In this document: positions 44,326-58,419 of the stretch, one piece after another | How positions within the stretch are numbered: position 1 is the stretch's first letter | Layout: every line of letters starts with the position of its first letter | Source: Rhizoclosmatium globosum | Lineage: Eukaryota > Chytridiomycota > Chytridiomycetes > Chytridiales > Chytriomycetaceae | Length of the DNA: 64,000 nucleotides | Direction: 5' to 3' | Assembly: GCA_002104985.1 (NCBI GenBank) | Contig: MCGO01000008.1 | Coordinates: 496,001-560,000 of the forward strand | The notes under the pieces: model-generated | Told to the model about the DNA's origin: nothing | Seen by the model: only the letters and a program-made list of their open reading frames with translations | Databases searched by the model: none | Position numbers and translations under genes: made by a program

Positions 44326-46225
44326 CTCAATCTATTGAATACGAACCAATGCCAGTCGGTGTTGTTCGCAAAAAGACAAGTTGGACGCCCCCTCCTTCAC
44401 CTCACCGAAAGGAAGAATCAGGGCCAACAACAGGTAGGAGATCGAAAATTTTATGCCTTCTTGGTCACGTTTCCTCACTTCCAAATCGATTTTACTCATC
44501 ACCTCTGTTTCTAGACTACCGGATGGGAAATATTGTACCCGGACACGCTGTTCCGAGTGCATACACCCACCCGATGGGACAGGATGGAGAAACGCACCCT
44601 CTCCTTGCCAACCCTGTCCTTCCGCCACTTTCCACCTCCTTCCAACCTACATCAGCGCCATTGCATCAATTCGCAATGGATCAGCAATTCTTCCAAAACC
44701 AACACGCGGCATATACAATCTCACCTGATGGATCGTTTTCAACGTCACCGTCCCCCATTCCATTCTCTGGATTTGGCTTTCAATTCCAACAGGATACACA
44801 TCCTATTCCATACCTGCCTCCTGTTGCAGATATGGGACACCACCACCCTTTCCCTTCCGCGAATTACATGTTCCCGGGATACTTTAGCGCCTCTGTTGCT
44901 GATGCTCGACCATTTGAATTCATTCATTCTGATCCAGCAAACCACCAGCACCAGCAACAGCACCAATTTCATCAACAGCAGCAACAACAATTTCACCAAC
45001 AGCATCAAAATCAACAACAACTTCATCAACAAATTCCGCGCCCTACTCCATCATCGTCAATTTCTTCTTCTATTTGCATGGCACCTTCCTCACTATTTAA
45101 CAACCCATTCGTTGACTTCAATGGAATGGCTTCTCCAATTCAAGCTTCGTTCTTGGAATCTCCACCAGCTGGATCTTTTGCACTTCCACTTGAATCAGCC
45201 ACCAACTCACCAACGGATGGAAAAAAATCACTGGATTGTCTTGTCTCTCCAACAAGCCCTGTGCCTAACGTTTTCCAAGCGCAAACGCAAGAACAAAGGG
45301 TTTCTCCTGGCCCTGCTGGTGCCAATGTCAACCACACCCGCCACCAAGCCAGGTCACCAGTGCGATACAATCCATACATTTCCACCCGACCAATGCGTCA
45401 AGCCGCGACTTCAGCGATTGCAGCTACTGCAGCTCTTATTGCGACAACAACTCCTTCTCCACCAACTTGCCGCTCCCCATCCCCTTCCTCTGATGACTAC
45501 AAACTGGAAGCTGACGATTATGACCACCAAGATCACTCCTACTCCCACTCATCGCGTGGCTCCAACAGCCACAATGCCGCATCACACCCTGCTCGCACTC
45601 AATCCACAGCCTCCGCGACACGACTGCCGTGTACAACAAGTGGTCTCCAGAAGAAGACGAAATCCTCCGCAACGCCGTTGCCCGCGTGACGAAAAACAAC
45701 ACAACCGACGTAGCTGGAAAATGGGTCCGCATCGCGCAACTCGTTCCTCACCGCACACCCATCCAATGCAGCGCTCGTTGGTCAGGCGCCCTCAACAAGG
45801 ACATCACGCGCGGGAAGTGGACCACCGACGAAGACAACCTCCTCATCGCCGCTGTCGAACACGAAGTTACCGTCCTTGAGACGCCGTGTGCCGACATCAA
45901 CTGGCAAAAGATTGCGATGGCGGTTCCGGGACGTACAGGTGTTCAATGCGCCGCGCGGTACCAAGAGGCGCTTGATCCTGGTATCCGAAAGGGGAAGTGG
46001 TTGGACGAGGAGGATGTGTTGTTGAAGGAAGGGTTGATGAAGTATGGCAAGAGTTGGGTCAAGATTGCGGCTGGGATTCCTAACCGCACTCAGAGACAAT
46101 GTCGTACTCGATGGCTTCAGATCTTCCCAAAGATGAAGGAGGAGGACAAGATTCGTATGGAAGCTCTCTGCGGTAGCCCCATTGCTGTGAATGAGAAGGT
46201 CAAGAAGAAGAAGACCAGGCGTTAA
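44310..46225 (+). CDS. Three-repeat MYB (R1R2R3) transcription factor
   Basis: A long N-terminal part rich in Gln, His, Pro and Ser includes a Gln/His repeat encoded near 44940-45030. At the C-terminus are three MYB repeats: KWSPEEDEILRNAVARVTKN, then KWVRIAQLVPHRTPIQCSAR (R1); RGKWTTDEDNLLIAAVEHEV, then INWQKIAMAVPGRTGVQCAA (R2); and RKGKWLDEEDVLLKEGLMKY, then WVKIAAGIPNRTQRQCRTRW (R3). The Trp spacing and recognition helices are conserved, so sequence-specific DNA binding is expected. One intron lies at about 44434-44516. The N-terminal frame joins the MYB frame only if one base is missing near 45620. c-MYB-like 3R proteins regulate the cell cycle and differentiation; targets here are unknown. 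Confidence 0.88.
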
Positions 46226-46549
46226 ACTAGGTTGGCTATTCACCTTTGTCTATCGTTATTCGTCTACTTGGTCTTAAATCTCATCTGCATGCACCAGCTG
46301 GCTCATCACTTATCCTCAACTTTATCTACTTCTTTAATTATCTCCGTATTATTTTTATCAGTACCATCTATCTTATTTCTCTAGAACCTCATATGGAATC
46401 TCTTCAACTTACGTTTGGCCTCATCAACTTTCTCGTTTTCTTGACCTCTTAGACAAAGCAACTTAGACATCAATTAATAAAGCATTTATCTTTTGTTCAG
46501 TTCAACAGAAATTGAAAAGTTAAAACCAAAGTTTGGAAAAAGGCTTCAT
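46226..46549. other. Convergent 3' region between MYB and PDI genes
   Basis: A 324-bp AT-rich tract between two converging stop codons. It contains CT-rich and T-rich stretches and no plausible gene; it should hold both 3' ends. Confidence 0.4.
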
Positions 46550-48165
46550 TTACAACTCGTCCTTCTCCACCTTCTTCTCCTTCTTCATAGTAACCTCCAG
46601 TCAAACTTCAAGTTACGTCCACGTCCCTTAGTAACATCGTCCAAGAAAGATTCGATGCTGGATTCATCGAAACCACCACGGTGAATTCTGTAAACCCCTT
46701 CTTGGCGTTCACAATCAAGAGGCCTGGGTACGAATCGGGTGTGTCGAATTGGGTCAGGAGGTATGGCTTGGGGTCACGAAGTGGGTTCAACCAAGTAAAG
46801 TGGAATGGAGACTTCTTGTCGTGGAACTTCTTCTTGAGCTTTTCAATAATGGCAAGGTCGGCCTTGTGAGCAGAGACAGATTCTTCGAATTCGCTTTCAA
46901 GGGTGGAAACGGCAATGACACAGACTCCAGCCTTCTCAACACAGAGAGAATCCAAGGTGGCTTGGTCAACGATTTCGGGGACCTTAGGATCAACTGAAGA
47001 AAAGAAACAATTAGAAAGGAGCTTTTAGTACGCGTGTAACGACTCACATGGTTCTGGTGCTTTCTCCTCCTCAGCTTCCTTCGACGATTTCTTGTCGGCC
47101 TTCTTCTTCTGATCCTTCTTTGGCTTCTTATCTTCTTTCTTTGCCTTCTTTGGCTTTTCAATGGCGTATTTATCAAGGAACGCGGTTAATGGGGCACTCT
47201 TCAAGTCACCTGAATACAACATACGTTAGTTAGACCAAACTTGCGTGTTGCCTTGATAGTTACCTTCATAGACAATAACTCCATCAACGCTCGTAACGCC
47301 AACAGGGAGAACCACTAAAACAGGGTACGAGGCGAATTTCTTCTGCTCTTCAACTTTGGCCAGAATTTCCTTTTCCGAGGTTCTCAATTCACCAACAATT
47401 AAGCGCTTGTTGTATTCAGTAGAGATGGCCTTTAAGAGTGGAGAGGTTGAGGACTTCTTAGAGATGAGAACGGCTTTTGGGATGGTTGGCTATTTTGGTT
47501 GCGTTAACTGCCTGAATACTTTACGAAGTTGCGTACCTCTTGAAGGACGAATTCTTCAAGACTCTTGGCTTTGCCCTTAGTTCCGATGAGTTGAACGTAG
47601 TTTGGAATTTGTGGAATCATGAAGTCAACAATAGCCTTGGCTTTTCGCTCGCCCTGATAGTCCTGAGGAGACTTCTTGTTCTTTCCAAAGACCTTCAGAG
47701 TTGGGAATCCTTGTAATTTGCAAATTAATATCGCCCGCGCAACAGTCTATTGGATTTACCTTGGACTTGGTATTGCCCACAGAGTGGTTTGTTGGATTCA
47801 GCATCACAGTCAACGGCAACGAGCTTGGCGAGACCCTTCAGACTGTCGGCCGCCTTTTTGTATTCTGGAGCCTACCAAAACTGATCAGTCCATAGTAGAA
47901 TACATTGTAAATGCACTTCTGCGCCACACACCAAGTTTTTGCAGTGGCCACACCTATAAAGGCTGTTAGCACAGAAGAACATCACAATTCACAAGCTTAC
48001 CAAGGTGCAAAGAATTCGACCATAACAGCATGTTCTGTATCCATAACTACATCCTTGAAGTTAGATGCAGTCGCCTGAATTACAGTGTCCCGTGAAGAAT
48101 AGAGAGCCAACGCTGGCGCGATTCCAGTGGCAACGAGTCCAAATAGCAGCTGAGAGAGTTGCATG
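46550..48165 (-). CDS. ER protein disulfide isomerase (PDIA6/P5-like), C-terminal KDEL
   Basis: A signal peptide (MQLSQLLFGLVATGIAPALA) is followed by a thioredoxin domain whose active site is built across two introns: VEFFAPW joins CGHCKNL, then APEYKKAADSLKGLAK. A second thioredoxin-like region has no CxxC (TIPKAVLISKKSSTSPLLKA, YNKRLIVGELRTSE). A Lys/Glu-rich linker (KKPKKDQKKKADKKSSKEAE) and a C-terminal domain (SPFHFTWLNPLRDPKPYLLT) follow, as in P5-type PDIs. Two single-base corrections, near 46690 (in a G run) and 46600, carry the frame through GVYRIHRGGFDESSIESFLD to a tail of Lys/Glu ending KDEL, the ER retrieval signal. Only one redox site is visible. Confidence 0.87.
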
Positions 48166-48787
48166 TTAAAGCAAGGTCCTTTCAAAGATGATTTTTGGCC
48201 CGCAGCAATCTAAGCTTGATGTGGAGATTGCGCTGGCCAAATCTGATTGGCTGCCCAAAAAACGAAGAAATAGAAAGTAGAAAAAGAAATAGAACCACTC
48301 TTCTGATTGGAACAGATGTGAACAAAAGATTTTCAATCATCCCATTGTCGATAGGCATCTTGCCCTCGCTCTCCTTTCTTTCTTCCCATAAGCAGTCTTG
48401 ATCGCGTCCCAACTTGACCCGATCAACAACACAATCTGGAAGTACGGAAGAACGCGAAAGTAAGGTTCTCCCAACAGCTAAAGTCACGAAGCACGTAAGT
48501 TTCTTTCAAATTTGTAAATACGGCGCGAGTTTCTTTCACCGGATTGAGCCTCAACTTCAACTTCATTGCGCCAAATGTATCACACCTAGACGAGGGCGAG
48601 TTTGGGATTACCGAATTTCTTCAGCCGTTTCTTCCAACGTATATTCTCCATCAATAGAATAGAAGAGTCCCAGCCCAAAGTCTTATCTATACATTTCTGT
48701 GTGAAGTTCAGAACGTTGGCTGATTATTCGACAGATATCCTTCAAATAACCGCGACTCTCCTTCGAATAAATCCATCAAACCGTTAG
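48166..48787. other. Divergent upstream region of PDI and Rap1 genes
   Basis: About 620 bp between divergent starts. A donor-like site after 48497 (GTAAGT) could begin an intron in the Rap1 5' leader. No open frame resembles a known protein. Confidence 0.4.
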
Positions 48788-49561
<774 letters not shown>

Positions 49562-49732
49562 GAGATGAAACATTTGTTCTCAGGGAAAGTGTGGTTTCGT
49601 TGAATTTCCTCGACCCAAATAGGGTGTAATTGATTATTTTGGCTTTATTTGTTCTATGGTTTAATAATAAATAATATAAGATTACATATAAGAACTTAAT
49701 TTCATTGGCAAGATTGTCGCGCTTCAAGACCA

Positions 49733-52700
49733 ATGTCAACAACTGTTCCCAGCGTCGATGTATCATCGTCTTTAGACGACGACGCGATTTATAGTACCAA
49801 ACGCGCCGAGAAGCTCTTAAAGAAAGCAAAGCCCATTCTCGACGAGAAACAGAAACTCAAGAATCGACTTGCAGCACTCTACAACTTGATCGACGCCGTA
49901 AGCCCCGTTCCAGCAACAATAGGCGTACCGAATGTTGGAATATCTGCAAATAATCAAATTAGTGGCGATGGCTTGCCACAGCCGAGCGATAGCTACGTTG
50001 ATCAACTCGTACTACAGCGTTTCTTCAAGGACAACTTCATACCAATATTCTCAGTTCTCACCGAAAGCTTGAATAACCATGTCGAAAAAAGTAAGCCTTT
50101 GCTCGCAAATATCATCTCATTGTAACTCAAAACAGAAAGAAGTTCTGAGAAAGGCCAAGGGAAAGACACGTCGGACTTTCTTCGAATAGCCATCATATTG
50201 CGAAAATTAATTGGATTCATTCCGGATAAAATTGAGAGTGGGTGGGAGTCCCAACGATTTCGTAAGACACTATCAATCATAGAACATGGAGTAAGATATT
50301 AAATCTCTGGATAGGAAATGCTATTCAGTTATTTCTTGCACAAGGAAGTCATCCAAAGTTGCGTACGGAAGGAGTTCGATTGCTTTTGACTTGGATGAAT
50401 CATCAAGTTCCATCACTCAAAAGCCTTCTTACTGCAACAGAACTATTACCGATCATCTATCTGTCCTACAACTTTATGCAACAGCCCTTAATTTGACAGT
50501 TTTTGATTCCTCTCCAACACCTTTGCCATCAGATCTTGCGAGAAGTGACTGTTTGGGAGACGATGGAATTCCAGATTATCAGCAACCAAATGACACAGAA
50601 AAACATAATACATACGAGACAAGTAAAATCATTCAAAGTAGTGAGATTGACACTGGTATGTTGTGTTGATGTCTGTGTATTTGAGTTCTAAAATTCTGGC
50701 ACCATCACCCACAGTTGCTTCTTCAACAGAACCAGATTCTATTGAAATATTGCAGGAAATATTGAGCAATTTAGTCATGATGGCAACTCAGTCATGCAGT
50801 ATATCACAAGGATCAAATCGATTATCAACACAAAATTGTGATAATACTGATTGGAGAACACTATTAAAGACTGTCAATATGTCTGAATCTGCTGTAGATA
50901 AGCTTGTCCTTAATAGGACAGCATTCCAGGCACTGTTGGTTCACTGGCATTGTTTTAAACACTGTTATTTTCCCAAATTGTTTCCTTCAATATATTCAAA
51001 GTTTTGGGCAATTTCTGGTGAAGGTATTATCAAGAAGGGTGCAAATATCACTTATTAACAACAAAAGCAGGCTTTAACGGGTGCCCACTTGAAATTCTTC
51101 AATCACTCTCAAATTTTGTTGCAAAATGTGTAGCTGATAGTATCATGATAGGGAATTGGGAATCTCTTAATTCAGAACACAGTCTATTGTCAAGATCTGG
51201 GAAGCTCCTGCAAACGTTGCTCTTTCAGGGTAGAAAATCGTGAGCTGACTCATGAAATAATAAGACAAGGTCTTCTTTCTCCTTGGATATATTCAGATTT
51301 AGGAAGAAATTCCATCTTTATTCTTAGGACTTGGCTTTTTTCAGCAGTGAGACAACTTCTATCAAATTTCATCCAAACTTACACCCAGCTTGCTTAGAAT
51401 GAAGACAGGCCTTTATTTTTGCAATCATATCCTTGTCTTCCTGTGCAAGTCTCACATCATTCCACTCTACAGAACTAGAAGCTGTTGAGAAACTCTCTCC
51501 TGTCAATGCGTTTTTGCGTAGATACATCCGATATGTACAGTTGCTGTACTTAGACAAAAAAGATTATGTTGAAAATGTTGAGCAGCAGGTGAGATTAAAA
51601 TGCAAATACTAGGATTGATTGCTGACTACACTGCACAAAGATGATGTTGTGGAGGGAAGGATTGCAATTCTATCGGCTACTTAGTGTGGAGATGTTTCAC
51701 TTATTGCTTTCTCAAAAAACTTGGCAAACATTGATGACTACGATAACGATATCATAGATCATACACTCTGCAGGCCAAATAGATTTGCTGGAGTTGCTTC
51801 TCCACGTGGAGCTGAAGAAATTTGTGATTGGCTATTGAAACACAGTTTTGCATTTGGATTCGAAGTGGAACCCGTTCAGATGCATTTTGGAACATGCTTA
51901 AAGAATCTCTCTCCAAGTGCAATCGCTGGAATCAAATGTATGTGCAGTATATTGTAAGTTATTATTAAATTCTATACTGTTATGGTTAAGACTAACCATG
52001 ACTAACCATGACTTAGAGAATTGTCACTAAATTAACTAAAGTTATTTCAATTCGCATCTTTGGCATTGACTCTGATCAATTCATGAAGGAAGATATGGAC
52101 ACAAAAACATCACAGCGTCTTAGAACAGCTTCAATTTCTGCATCAAGGACCAGAAATTCTGCATCATCTTCACCATCATCAAACAAATTTAAAGTCCAGA
52201 CTCCACTTGCGGAGCTTACTGAAACAACCATTAGCCCTGCAAAGTTACATTCTGAAGTAACAATCTCACTGTTAAATCACAAGAAAGAAATGGAGTCAAT
52301 GAAAAATGATACAGCAAGTGTTGAGAGTTCTGAATCAGGAATCTTGAACCACAATCAGTGGTCCAAGCAAGAATCATTTGGCAAGAAACAAGATGGCCAT
52401 AACCTTAAGATATTGCAAAAGGATCAAGTTCCTCAATTAATTCTCTTCAATCATTAGAGAATCAAATGAAAGGATTGCTGACAGGTAATTTATTCATACA
52501 TACGTGACATATGATCAAATTCAATCCAAAAGGTCAATGTCTGTCATACCTATCAGCTTTAAAATTCCTCCAGTTCCATTAATGCTGCAAGCTAAACTTA
52601 ATGAATTTGGAAATATACTCCCCTTGTCACTATCATGGACGTTGGATTGGTGCTTCACTCTATGGAAGACTATGTTATGCATAATAGGCAACATAAATTC

Positions 52701-55700
52701 TATTTCAGTGCAAGGCAATCATCTTGAAGTTATTAAGTGTTTGGTTTATGTTTCAGAGACATTTGAGAAGGTAAACTAAAGGAAATCCAGAAAATGCAAT
52801 TAATTGCATAATAGATACGTATTATCCAGCCATTTGAAGGTATGACAATGCCACCACTCTTTATGACAAGTCCATGGATGTTTGAAGCTTGTGAGATTCT
52901 TAAGTATGAAACATTTGGCAGACATCAACTCATAATCTTTGTCTAGCAATGAATTTGCTGAAAGTAAGGCTCTAGCCTTTGGGTACCTCTGTCAAATGAT
53001 GTGTAGCCGCCATGATCAAAGCCTTCCAGATGACTCTCTTCCCCACTTTTACAGAATTTTGGCCAAAGTGGGTTTATCTACCTTTTGTTATTGCTATATA
53101 ATATTTAGGGTCTCTCAAGTGGTGACAGAAGAATTCTTATGGCAATTATGAACAATTCAACTAAATTCTTTGTGAGCTTGTTACCAGGAAATGACATACT
53201 GATACCCGCATTCATCAAAGCTATTAGTGACATGGTATACATATAATCTGTGAATTTAACTAACGTTTAAACACCTAGTTTGTTCCTGGATCTAAAGACT
53301 TAGGAGAAATGTCAGAAAAATCCCGTGAATCCTCAATCCGAATACTACTGTCAATATTTACATTACCTGATTGGAAACGAGTAGATACAGGAAAAGATAA
53401 TTTTCCTTACCTTCCTAATGGGCTTAAAACTCGGATTTCAGTTGCCAATTCAAGCATCAAGGCAGCAGATTATTATAACAATTTCAATGATCAGCAGGGC
53501 CTACAAGTTTTAATCAAAGATATGCTCCTGTCATTTGTTAAACTTGAAAAAGAAACAAGAAACTCGCATCTAATTCATTCTGTGTTAATTTGGGCAATTG
53601 GGTCCATTTCATTTGAAGAAATGCTTTCATCCCTCAGGTTTGTAATTCATAAAATTGTTATAACTCTAAAAAATTGTTAGCGCAAATAGCAATATTTTTG
53701 AGGATGGAATCAATGTTTAATTGATTACTTGAGTTTTCCAAGCAGTGATGCAGTGCATTCAGCAATTGAAAGCTTAGCCTTTTTTGCAAAGGAAAGCATG
53801 CTCTTGGATTGTGTTTTGGATCTTCAGCTCATTGCAAGAGTAATTGAATCTTTAGTATCAGCAACATTGGTTCAACTGAGAAGTCATATCAAAACTGCTC
53901 CAAAGTGTAAGGCTTTGACTAATAGTTATTTTATAACATTTCCTGTTCAAGATACTATTGTTTCTGACTTACTTTATTGCATGCTACATTGGCTCATGAT
54001 ACCTTCTACTGACATTCTTTCAAATTCAAACATTGCAACAATTGTGTTTGAAACCTTAGAACTTGTGCTGAAAGAGTCAGAGTGTGAAGTTGAAGAGGAG
54101 CCAGATATGGGAAACACTTTAGAACGCCAAAGAAGTCATAAAATTGATGACATTGTATCTGGATCAACTGGAAAATTGGCAACCGCAGGTTATAAATTAG
54201 AGACTTCAAAAGCAAGTTTCTCAGATGTAGATGAAGAACTGAATCAGCTCAAGGTAAGGCTGGTCTGATCAGTTATTGTCTCAAACATATTCAGGAAACT
54301 GTTGAAAACATTACATCACACCTTCTCCAATTTTACAATTCATTTGCTCCACCATTTGGTCCTACAATTTTGACTAGTCAAATTCTGGAACAAGGTTTAG
54401 TTGAAGAAAAATCCTCAGAAAAGATAGTGTACATTGCAGCCAATGAAATTGCAGTTATTGGATGCACTGATGTTAAAAATGTTTGCATGAATCAAGCTGC
54501 ATATGGATTCATGAATCGCATAGTATCCAGAGATGCAAGTGGGCGACATGTTTGGGAAAATCAAATGTTCTATGAAGCTTTAGTTGAAACCATTTCTTTA
54601 CGTAGGAAGGAAATTAATTCTGTAAGCTGGTTTCAACAATCTCTGGATTTGGAAGGAATTGAAGTTTTGCTCTCTGAGACACCCATATCAACAATACTCA
54701 GTGATTTATACTTATTTGATAAAGAGGACAAATTAGATAATCTTCTCTTGAGGTACCGTTGCCTTTCTTTGTCTTTGCTAATTTGAAATTAGAATTGGAA
54801 CAGAGTTTCAGGAATGTCTTTTTGATTCAGAATCACCATTGAATGCCCCTAATTCAGTATTAACGATAACCCAAGAAGATGTTTCACAAATTGTTGAATC
54901 AGCTGAAAGTCAAGTCTGCAAGAAAGCTTTGAAATAAGCAATGTTGTCAATCATTTTAATGTACAACCTTCATACCTGCTGCAAGAAAACACAGTATTAG
55001 ATGGTGAAGTTGTTAACTCTGTTTCAAACTGTCGACTGTATTTAAGTCATCTTGGACTGTTCAATTTTGACAGTTCAAAAGAAGGCAATTACAGCCCAGT
55101 GTCTAAATCTAGTTCTTTAAGTCGTGATATTAGAGGAATTGATAAAAAATATGGCCGAGAAATTATCAAAGTAGCATTGATTTATGTAGCTCCTGGACAA
55201 GAAGATGAAACTAATATTCTTCGCAACCATGATGCCAGTTTAGAATATAGAGAATTTGTCACAAGCTTAGGATGGGAGGTCTGGAGAATTCTGAAAAAAT
55301 GTTTAGAATTTAACATCCATTTCAAGGTTGACATTTCAAAGCACATGGGATATATTGGAGGCCTTGAGCGAAATCAAACAGCAGGGATTTCCACATTATA
55401 TTATTGTGATCACTCAATTGAAATGGTATTTCATGATGCATTAAAAATGCCTGTTGATGCTCACGATCCAAAACAAGTGAAAAAGGTAACAATTTTGTGA
55501 CATATTCAGACTGACCAGTCAAAGAAACGTCACATAGGAAATGATCATGTGCATATTGTCTGGAATGAACACTTCCGTGACTACCGAAAACATACTATTG
55601 GTGGTGATTTTGGTAATGCACAGATAATAATAACCCCAACAATGAACGACTTGTATCACATTTCTATTTCAAAAGATGCTAAGGTAATGGATTAAGCTTA

Positions 55701-56003
55701 TTTAATGACTAAAACAGGTTGCAGGTTGATTACTTTGGCCCATTACAAAGTCATGCACTTATTCAAAAGACAACTCTTGGACCGTTAGTGAGAAATACAG
55801 CCATAAATGCGTTTCGTGGATCAGTCTTCCCAGGCTACAAGAAGAAACTTAATAGCCATCATCCTTACAGCCAGCGCTCTACTGATATAAACACTTTATC
55901 CTCAAGACACAAAACAGTTAATCACACATTTGAAATTTTTTGGGTATATTCAATGAATAAAAATTTGCCTATAGTAAACCAATTGGCTGTAATCCTGCAG
56001 TAA
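49733..56003 (+). CDS. RalGAP alpha/tuberin-family GTPase-activating protein
   Basis: A large multi-exon gene spanning 6.3 kb. The N-terminus (KLLKKAKPILDEKQKLKNRL, HPKLRTEGVRLLLTWMNHQV) matches the start of RalGAP alpha proteins. The middle is helical and AT-rich in coding sequence. The C-terminal GAP domain is clear: YIGGLERNQTAGISTLYYCD, RHIGNDHVHIVWNEHFRDYR, IIITPTMNDLYHISISKDAK, DYFGPLQSHALIQKTTLGPL and VRNTAINAFRG. The catalytic Asn thumb of this GAP class lies in GND and is retained. RalGAP alpha acts as a heterodimer with a beta subunit on Ral, Rheb or Rap-like GTPases. The 3' end is uncertain; a last intron near 55945-55999 could move the stop. Exons and introns (about 50 nt) were followed only in part. 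Confidence 0.83.
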
Positions 56004-57013
56004 AGTTAATGGTGAGTGACACTGAACCTTAGATAAGGCAGAGCTAGCAAGCTGCATTGATGTGCTGCGCACTTAAAGCTATAAATATTGTGGTTTGCGG
56101 AAGAACTGCAAGATTATGTACCAAACGGTAGAAACCCCCAAATGGACACATTCGGAGTCCATTTGGAAGGCAGCACATTCAGAGTGTGTCATTGGAATGA
56201 AAGAAACAAATAAACTCTCTTCAAATGAACAATCCGCCCAAACAAGTAATAAGTCACTGCCACATCTGCCGTCATCATCACTCCTGGAATGATTTGTGAG
56301 GTTTGAGCAGAATCAGTATCAATATCACATTATACCTTAATCCACCATTGCAAACATGACATATTAAAAAGAGTTATAGATCTTCTTTATTAGAATTGAT
56401 AGGTGTGCTTTGTTTCTGCCGTCTTCCAACAGGAAGTTGTTAATGTGTTCCATTCTGAATTCCACCAAAACATAAAGATAAGAAATCCTTCAACCCAAAT
56501 TTTGCCATAAAGTAATTCAACTGCTTGAGTGAATACCAACTATTGGTTGTGTATGTAATTGATTTAAAACTGCCATGCTGGGTTCCAACTCCAATTCACC
56601 AAACCTGACTTAACTCTTCCTCCACACACTCGCTCAAAAAAGCTATTAATTACCATAATTGAAATGTTGAAACAATGGAATTGCAGCGTATAGCCCCTTC
56701 TCGTCGCTGTTTTTGTATTTATTAAGTTGGATGGAAAGTGAGTTAAATGCAATGTCTATGTTGTGGAGTCCTTCTGAGATACCAGCTCTTTCGTAAAGTA
56801 CAGTCTGCATTGAGTGTCCCGGAAATTCCCAACAGATTCCAAAATTCCAACAGCCCTTGCACCTGTTCAAACGACAACTGCAACAGCCCCTTGCTCATTT
56901 AAGATTTCAATCTTCACTAATACACTGCATTTTATTTTATCTAAGATATGACAAAAGGAATAAAACTATGGTAAAGAGAAGAGTAGAGATAGGTGGTTCA
57001 ATGCCCATCAGCT
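56004..57013. other. AT-rich stretch without a recognisable gene
   Basis: About 1 kb downstream of the RalGAP gene. Short frames on both strands (for example 56095-56292 and 56646-56870) match nothing known. A repeated phrase around 56139-56170 (CCAAATGGACACATTCGGAG, then TCCATTTGG) forms a small inverted repeat. No promoter or RNA gene was identified. Confidence 0.35.
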
Positions 57014-57356
57014 TCACATCTTTACATGGCCATCAAAAACATCCCCATAGTTCTCCTTGCATTCTGGGCAAATTTGATAGTTCCAGCATTTTGAGCATTG
57101 GAGCCAGTGCTTCCCAGATTTGAATGTGGCAGTGCAGCGGGTGTTGTTGGGGGTTGCTTGACACTGCTTCCCATCCTTCTTCACCTCCAAGACCCTCTTT
57201 GCAGCCTCCCTTGCCTCCACTTTCTGCTCCTTTGCACGCACTTTTGCAACAACAGCTGTTCTCTCTCTGCCAGCTCCTGTTGTTGTGCTTTAAGAGTTGT
57301 GTGAGACTGTAGGGCTGATCCAATTTGATGAACTTTTTAGGCTTCACGTCAACCAT
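57014..57356 (-). pseudogene. C-terminal zinc-binding remnant of an unidentified, possibly transposon-encoded protein
   Basis: A frame rich in Lys/Glu helix (RAKEQKVEAREAAKRVLEVK) ends in a Cys cluster: KQCQATPNNTRCTATFKSGK, HWLQCSKCWNYQICPECKEN, then YGDVFDGHVKM and stop. Upstream residues (AQQQELAEREQLLLQK) fit the same protein if one base is added near 57245. The piece looks like the tail of a larger protein with no start or core nearby. Isolation in gene-poor DNA suggests mobile-element origin, but I cannot name the family. Confidence 0.35.
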
Positions 57357-58300
57357 CCCAACAGTTCCTCAGGTAGTTGAAGAGCGTAGTAGCTTGACTA
57401 GATGGTTAATGGCTGTAGTTTGGGGATCTGTCTCCTCCAGAGGGGCAGTGGCATTGAGGAGGTTTGCTGAGTATTTTTTTCTTATAGAACGGAAAAATGC
57501 CTGTCCGGCTAAATAGTCCGTGTGCAAATCCGCGCAACATTGGCCGATGCGTACGTACTCTCCGCTTTTTCATCTGCTATCAGAGTGCCTCTTTTGGGTT
57601 CGATCTGAAGAAATTGGATCGACCTTTGTCTTCCACTACTCTCCTCTTCTAAAAAGAAAATAAAGAATGTCAGAGAAGTTGTCGTTGAGAACGTCAAATA
57701 CAACAAATGGATACGCAGTTTTACGCCAGCCAAGCAGACTCTACAATATCCAAAAAGCCGAATCAAGGTCCACTGTGTCAGCTTTTTTGGACAACCTGTA
57801 TACGTGTTTGCCCCAGAGCAATACTTACCAACCAAAACCTATCCCTGTATAAGGCCCAGCTGTCCTTGCACTCCATCAAAACATTATAAATCAGTTCCTA
57901 TGCACCATGTTGATGCTGTATTTACCCTTGTGTTTGTTTGCCTATCTTGCACAGCCAGCAGGAAGGTAAACTTCTGGATTGTGTTCTCATCTCATACTTA
58001 CAATTATGGTACCACTAGCAAATCTGGAGTGTATTTGACCCTTCCTATGCCAGATGCTTGCCCCACAAAGCCCTCCAAGAGTTTCTGTGTGTATTGAAAA
58101 AGGATGATCAGTATGTGTCCACAAAAGAACTGCTTGACCGTCTTGAAAAGTATATGCGGTCAGCCCGCAGTCTCAAAAATGGACTGTGTCAAATTGAGAC
58201 AGAGCGCACTGGACGCTATTGGAAGTTGCTTGAAATCTTCAGCGACGAAGTTGACAGTCGTCGCAAAAAACACGAACAAAGTGCAGCAGCCTCTGATTCT

Positions 58301-58308
58301 CTTCTCCT
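58301..58308 (+). repeat. Candidate target-site duplication, left copy
   Basis: CTTCTCCT, repeated exactly at 59073-59080 on the other side of the inverted-repeat element. Both copies stand six bases off the visible arm ends, so chance is not excluded; an 8-bp duplication is typical of hAT insertions. Confidence 0.3.
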
Positions 58309-58314
58309 CATATT

Positions 58315-58419
58315 GGGGTTCGAGCCTGACATTCGACTCGACCCTTGACTGAAGGCTAGACTGGAGACTAGACTGGAAGGCGACTCGATAGCGAGTGAAA
58401 GGTGGGTGGATATCGAGCC
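58315..58419 (+). repeat. Left inverted-repeat arm of the fold-back element
   Basis: Begins GGGGTTCGAGCCTGACATTC and pairs with the reverse complement of 58974-59066. Several GACT/GACTGGA motifs recur within it, and one of these seems duplicated relative to the right arm. Confidence 0.5.

Noticed and set aside
44940..45030. Minisatellite
   Set aside because: The CAACAG/CATCAA repetition encodes the Gln/His tract of the MYB protein in frame and is ordinary low-complexity coding sequence.
57014..57356. Intact small zinc-finger gene
   Set aside because: No start or upstream exon fits without adding a base, and the piece looks like the C-terminus of a larger protein.
58317..58327. tRNA or SINE B-box (GGTTCGAGCC)
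   Set aside because: The motif resembles an RNA polymerase III B box, but no A box, cloverleaf or anticodon arm can be built around it; it is part of the inverted repeat.
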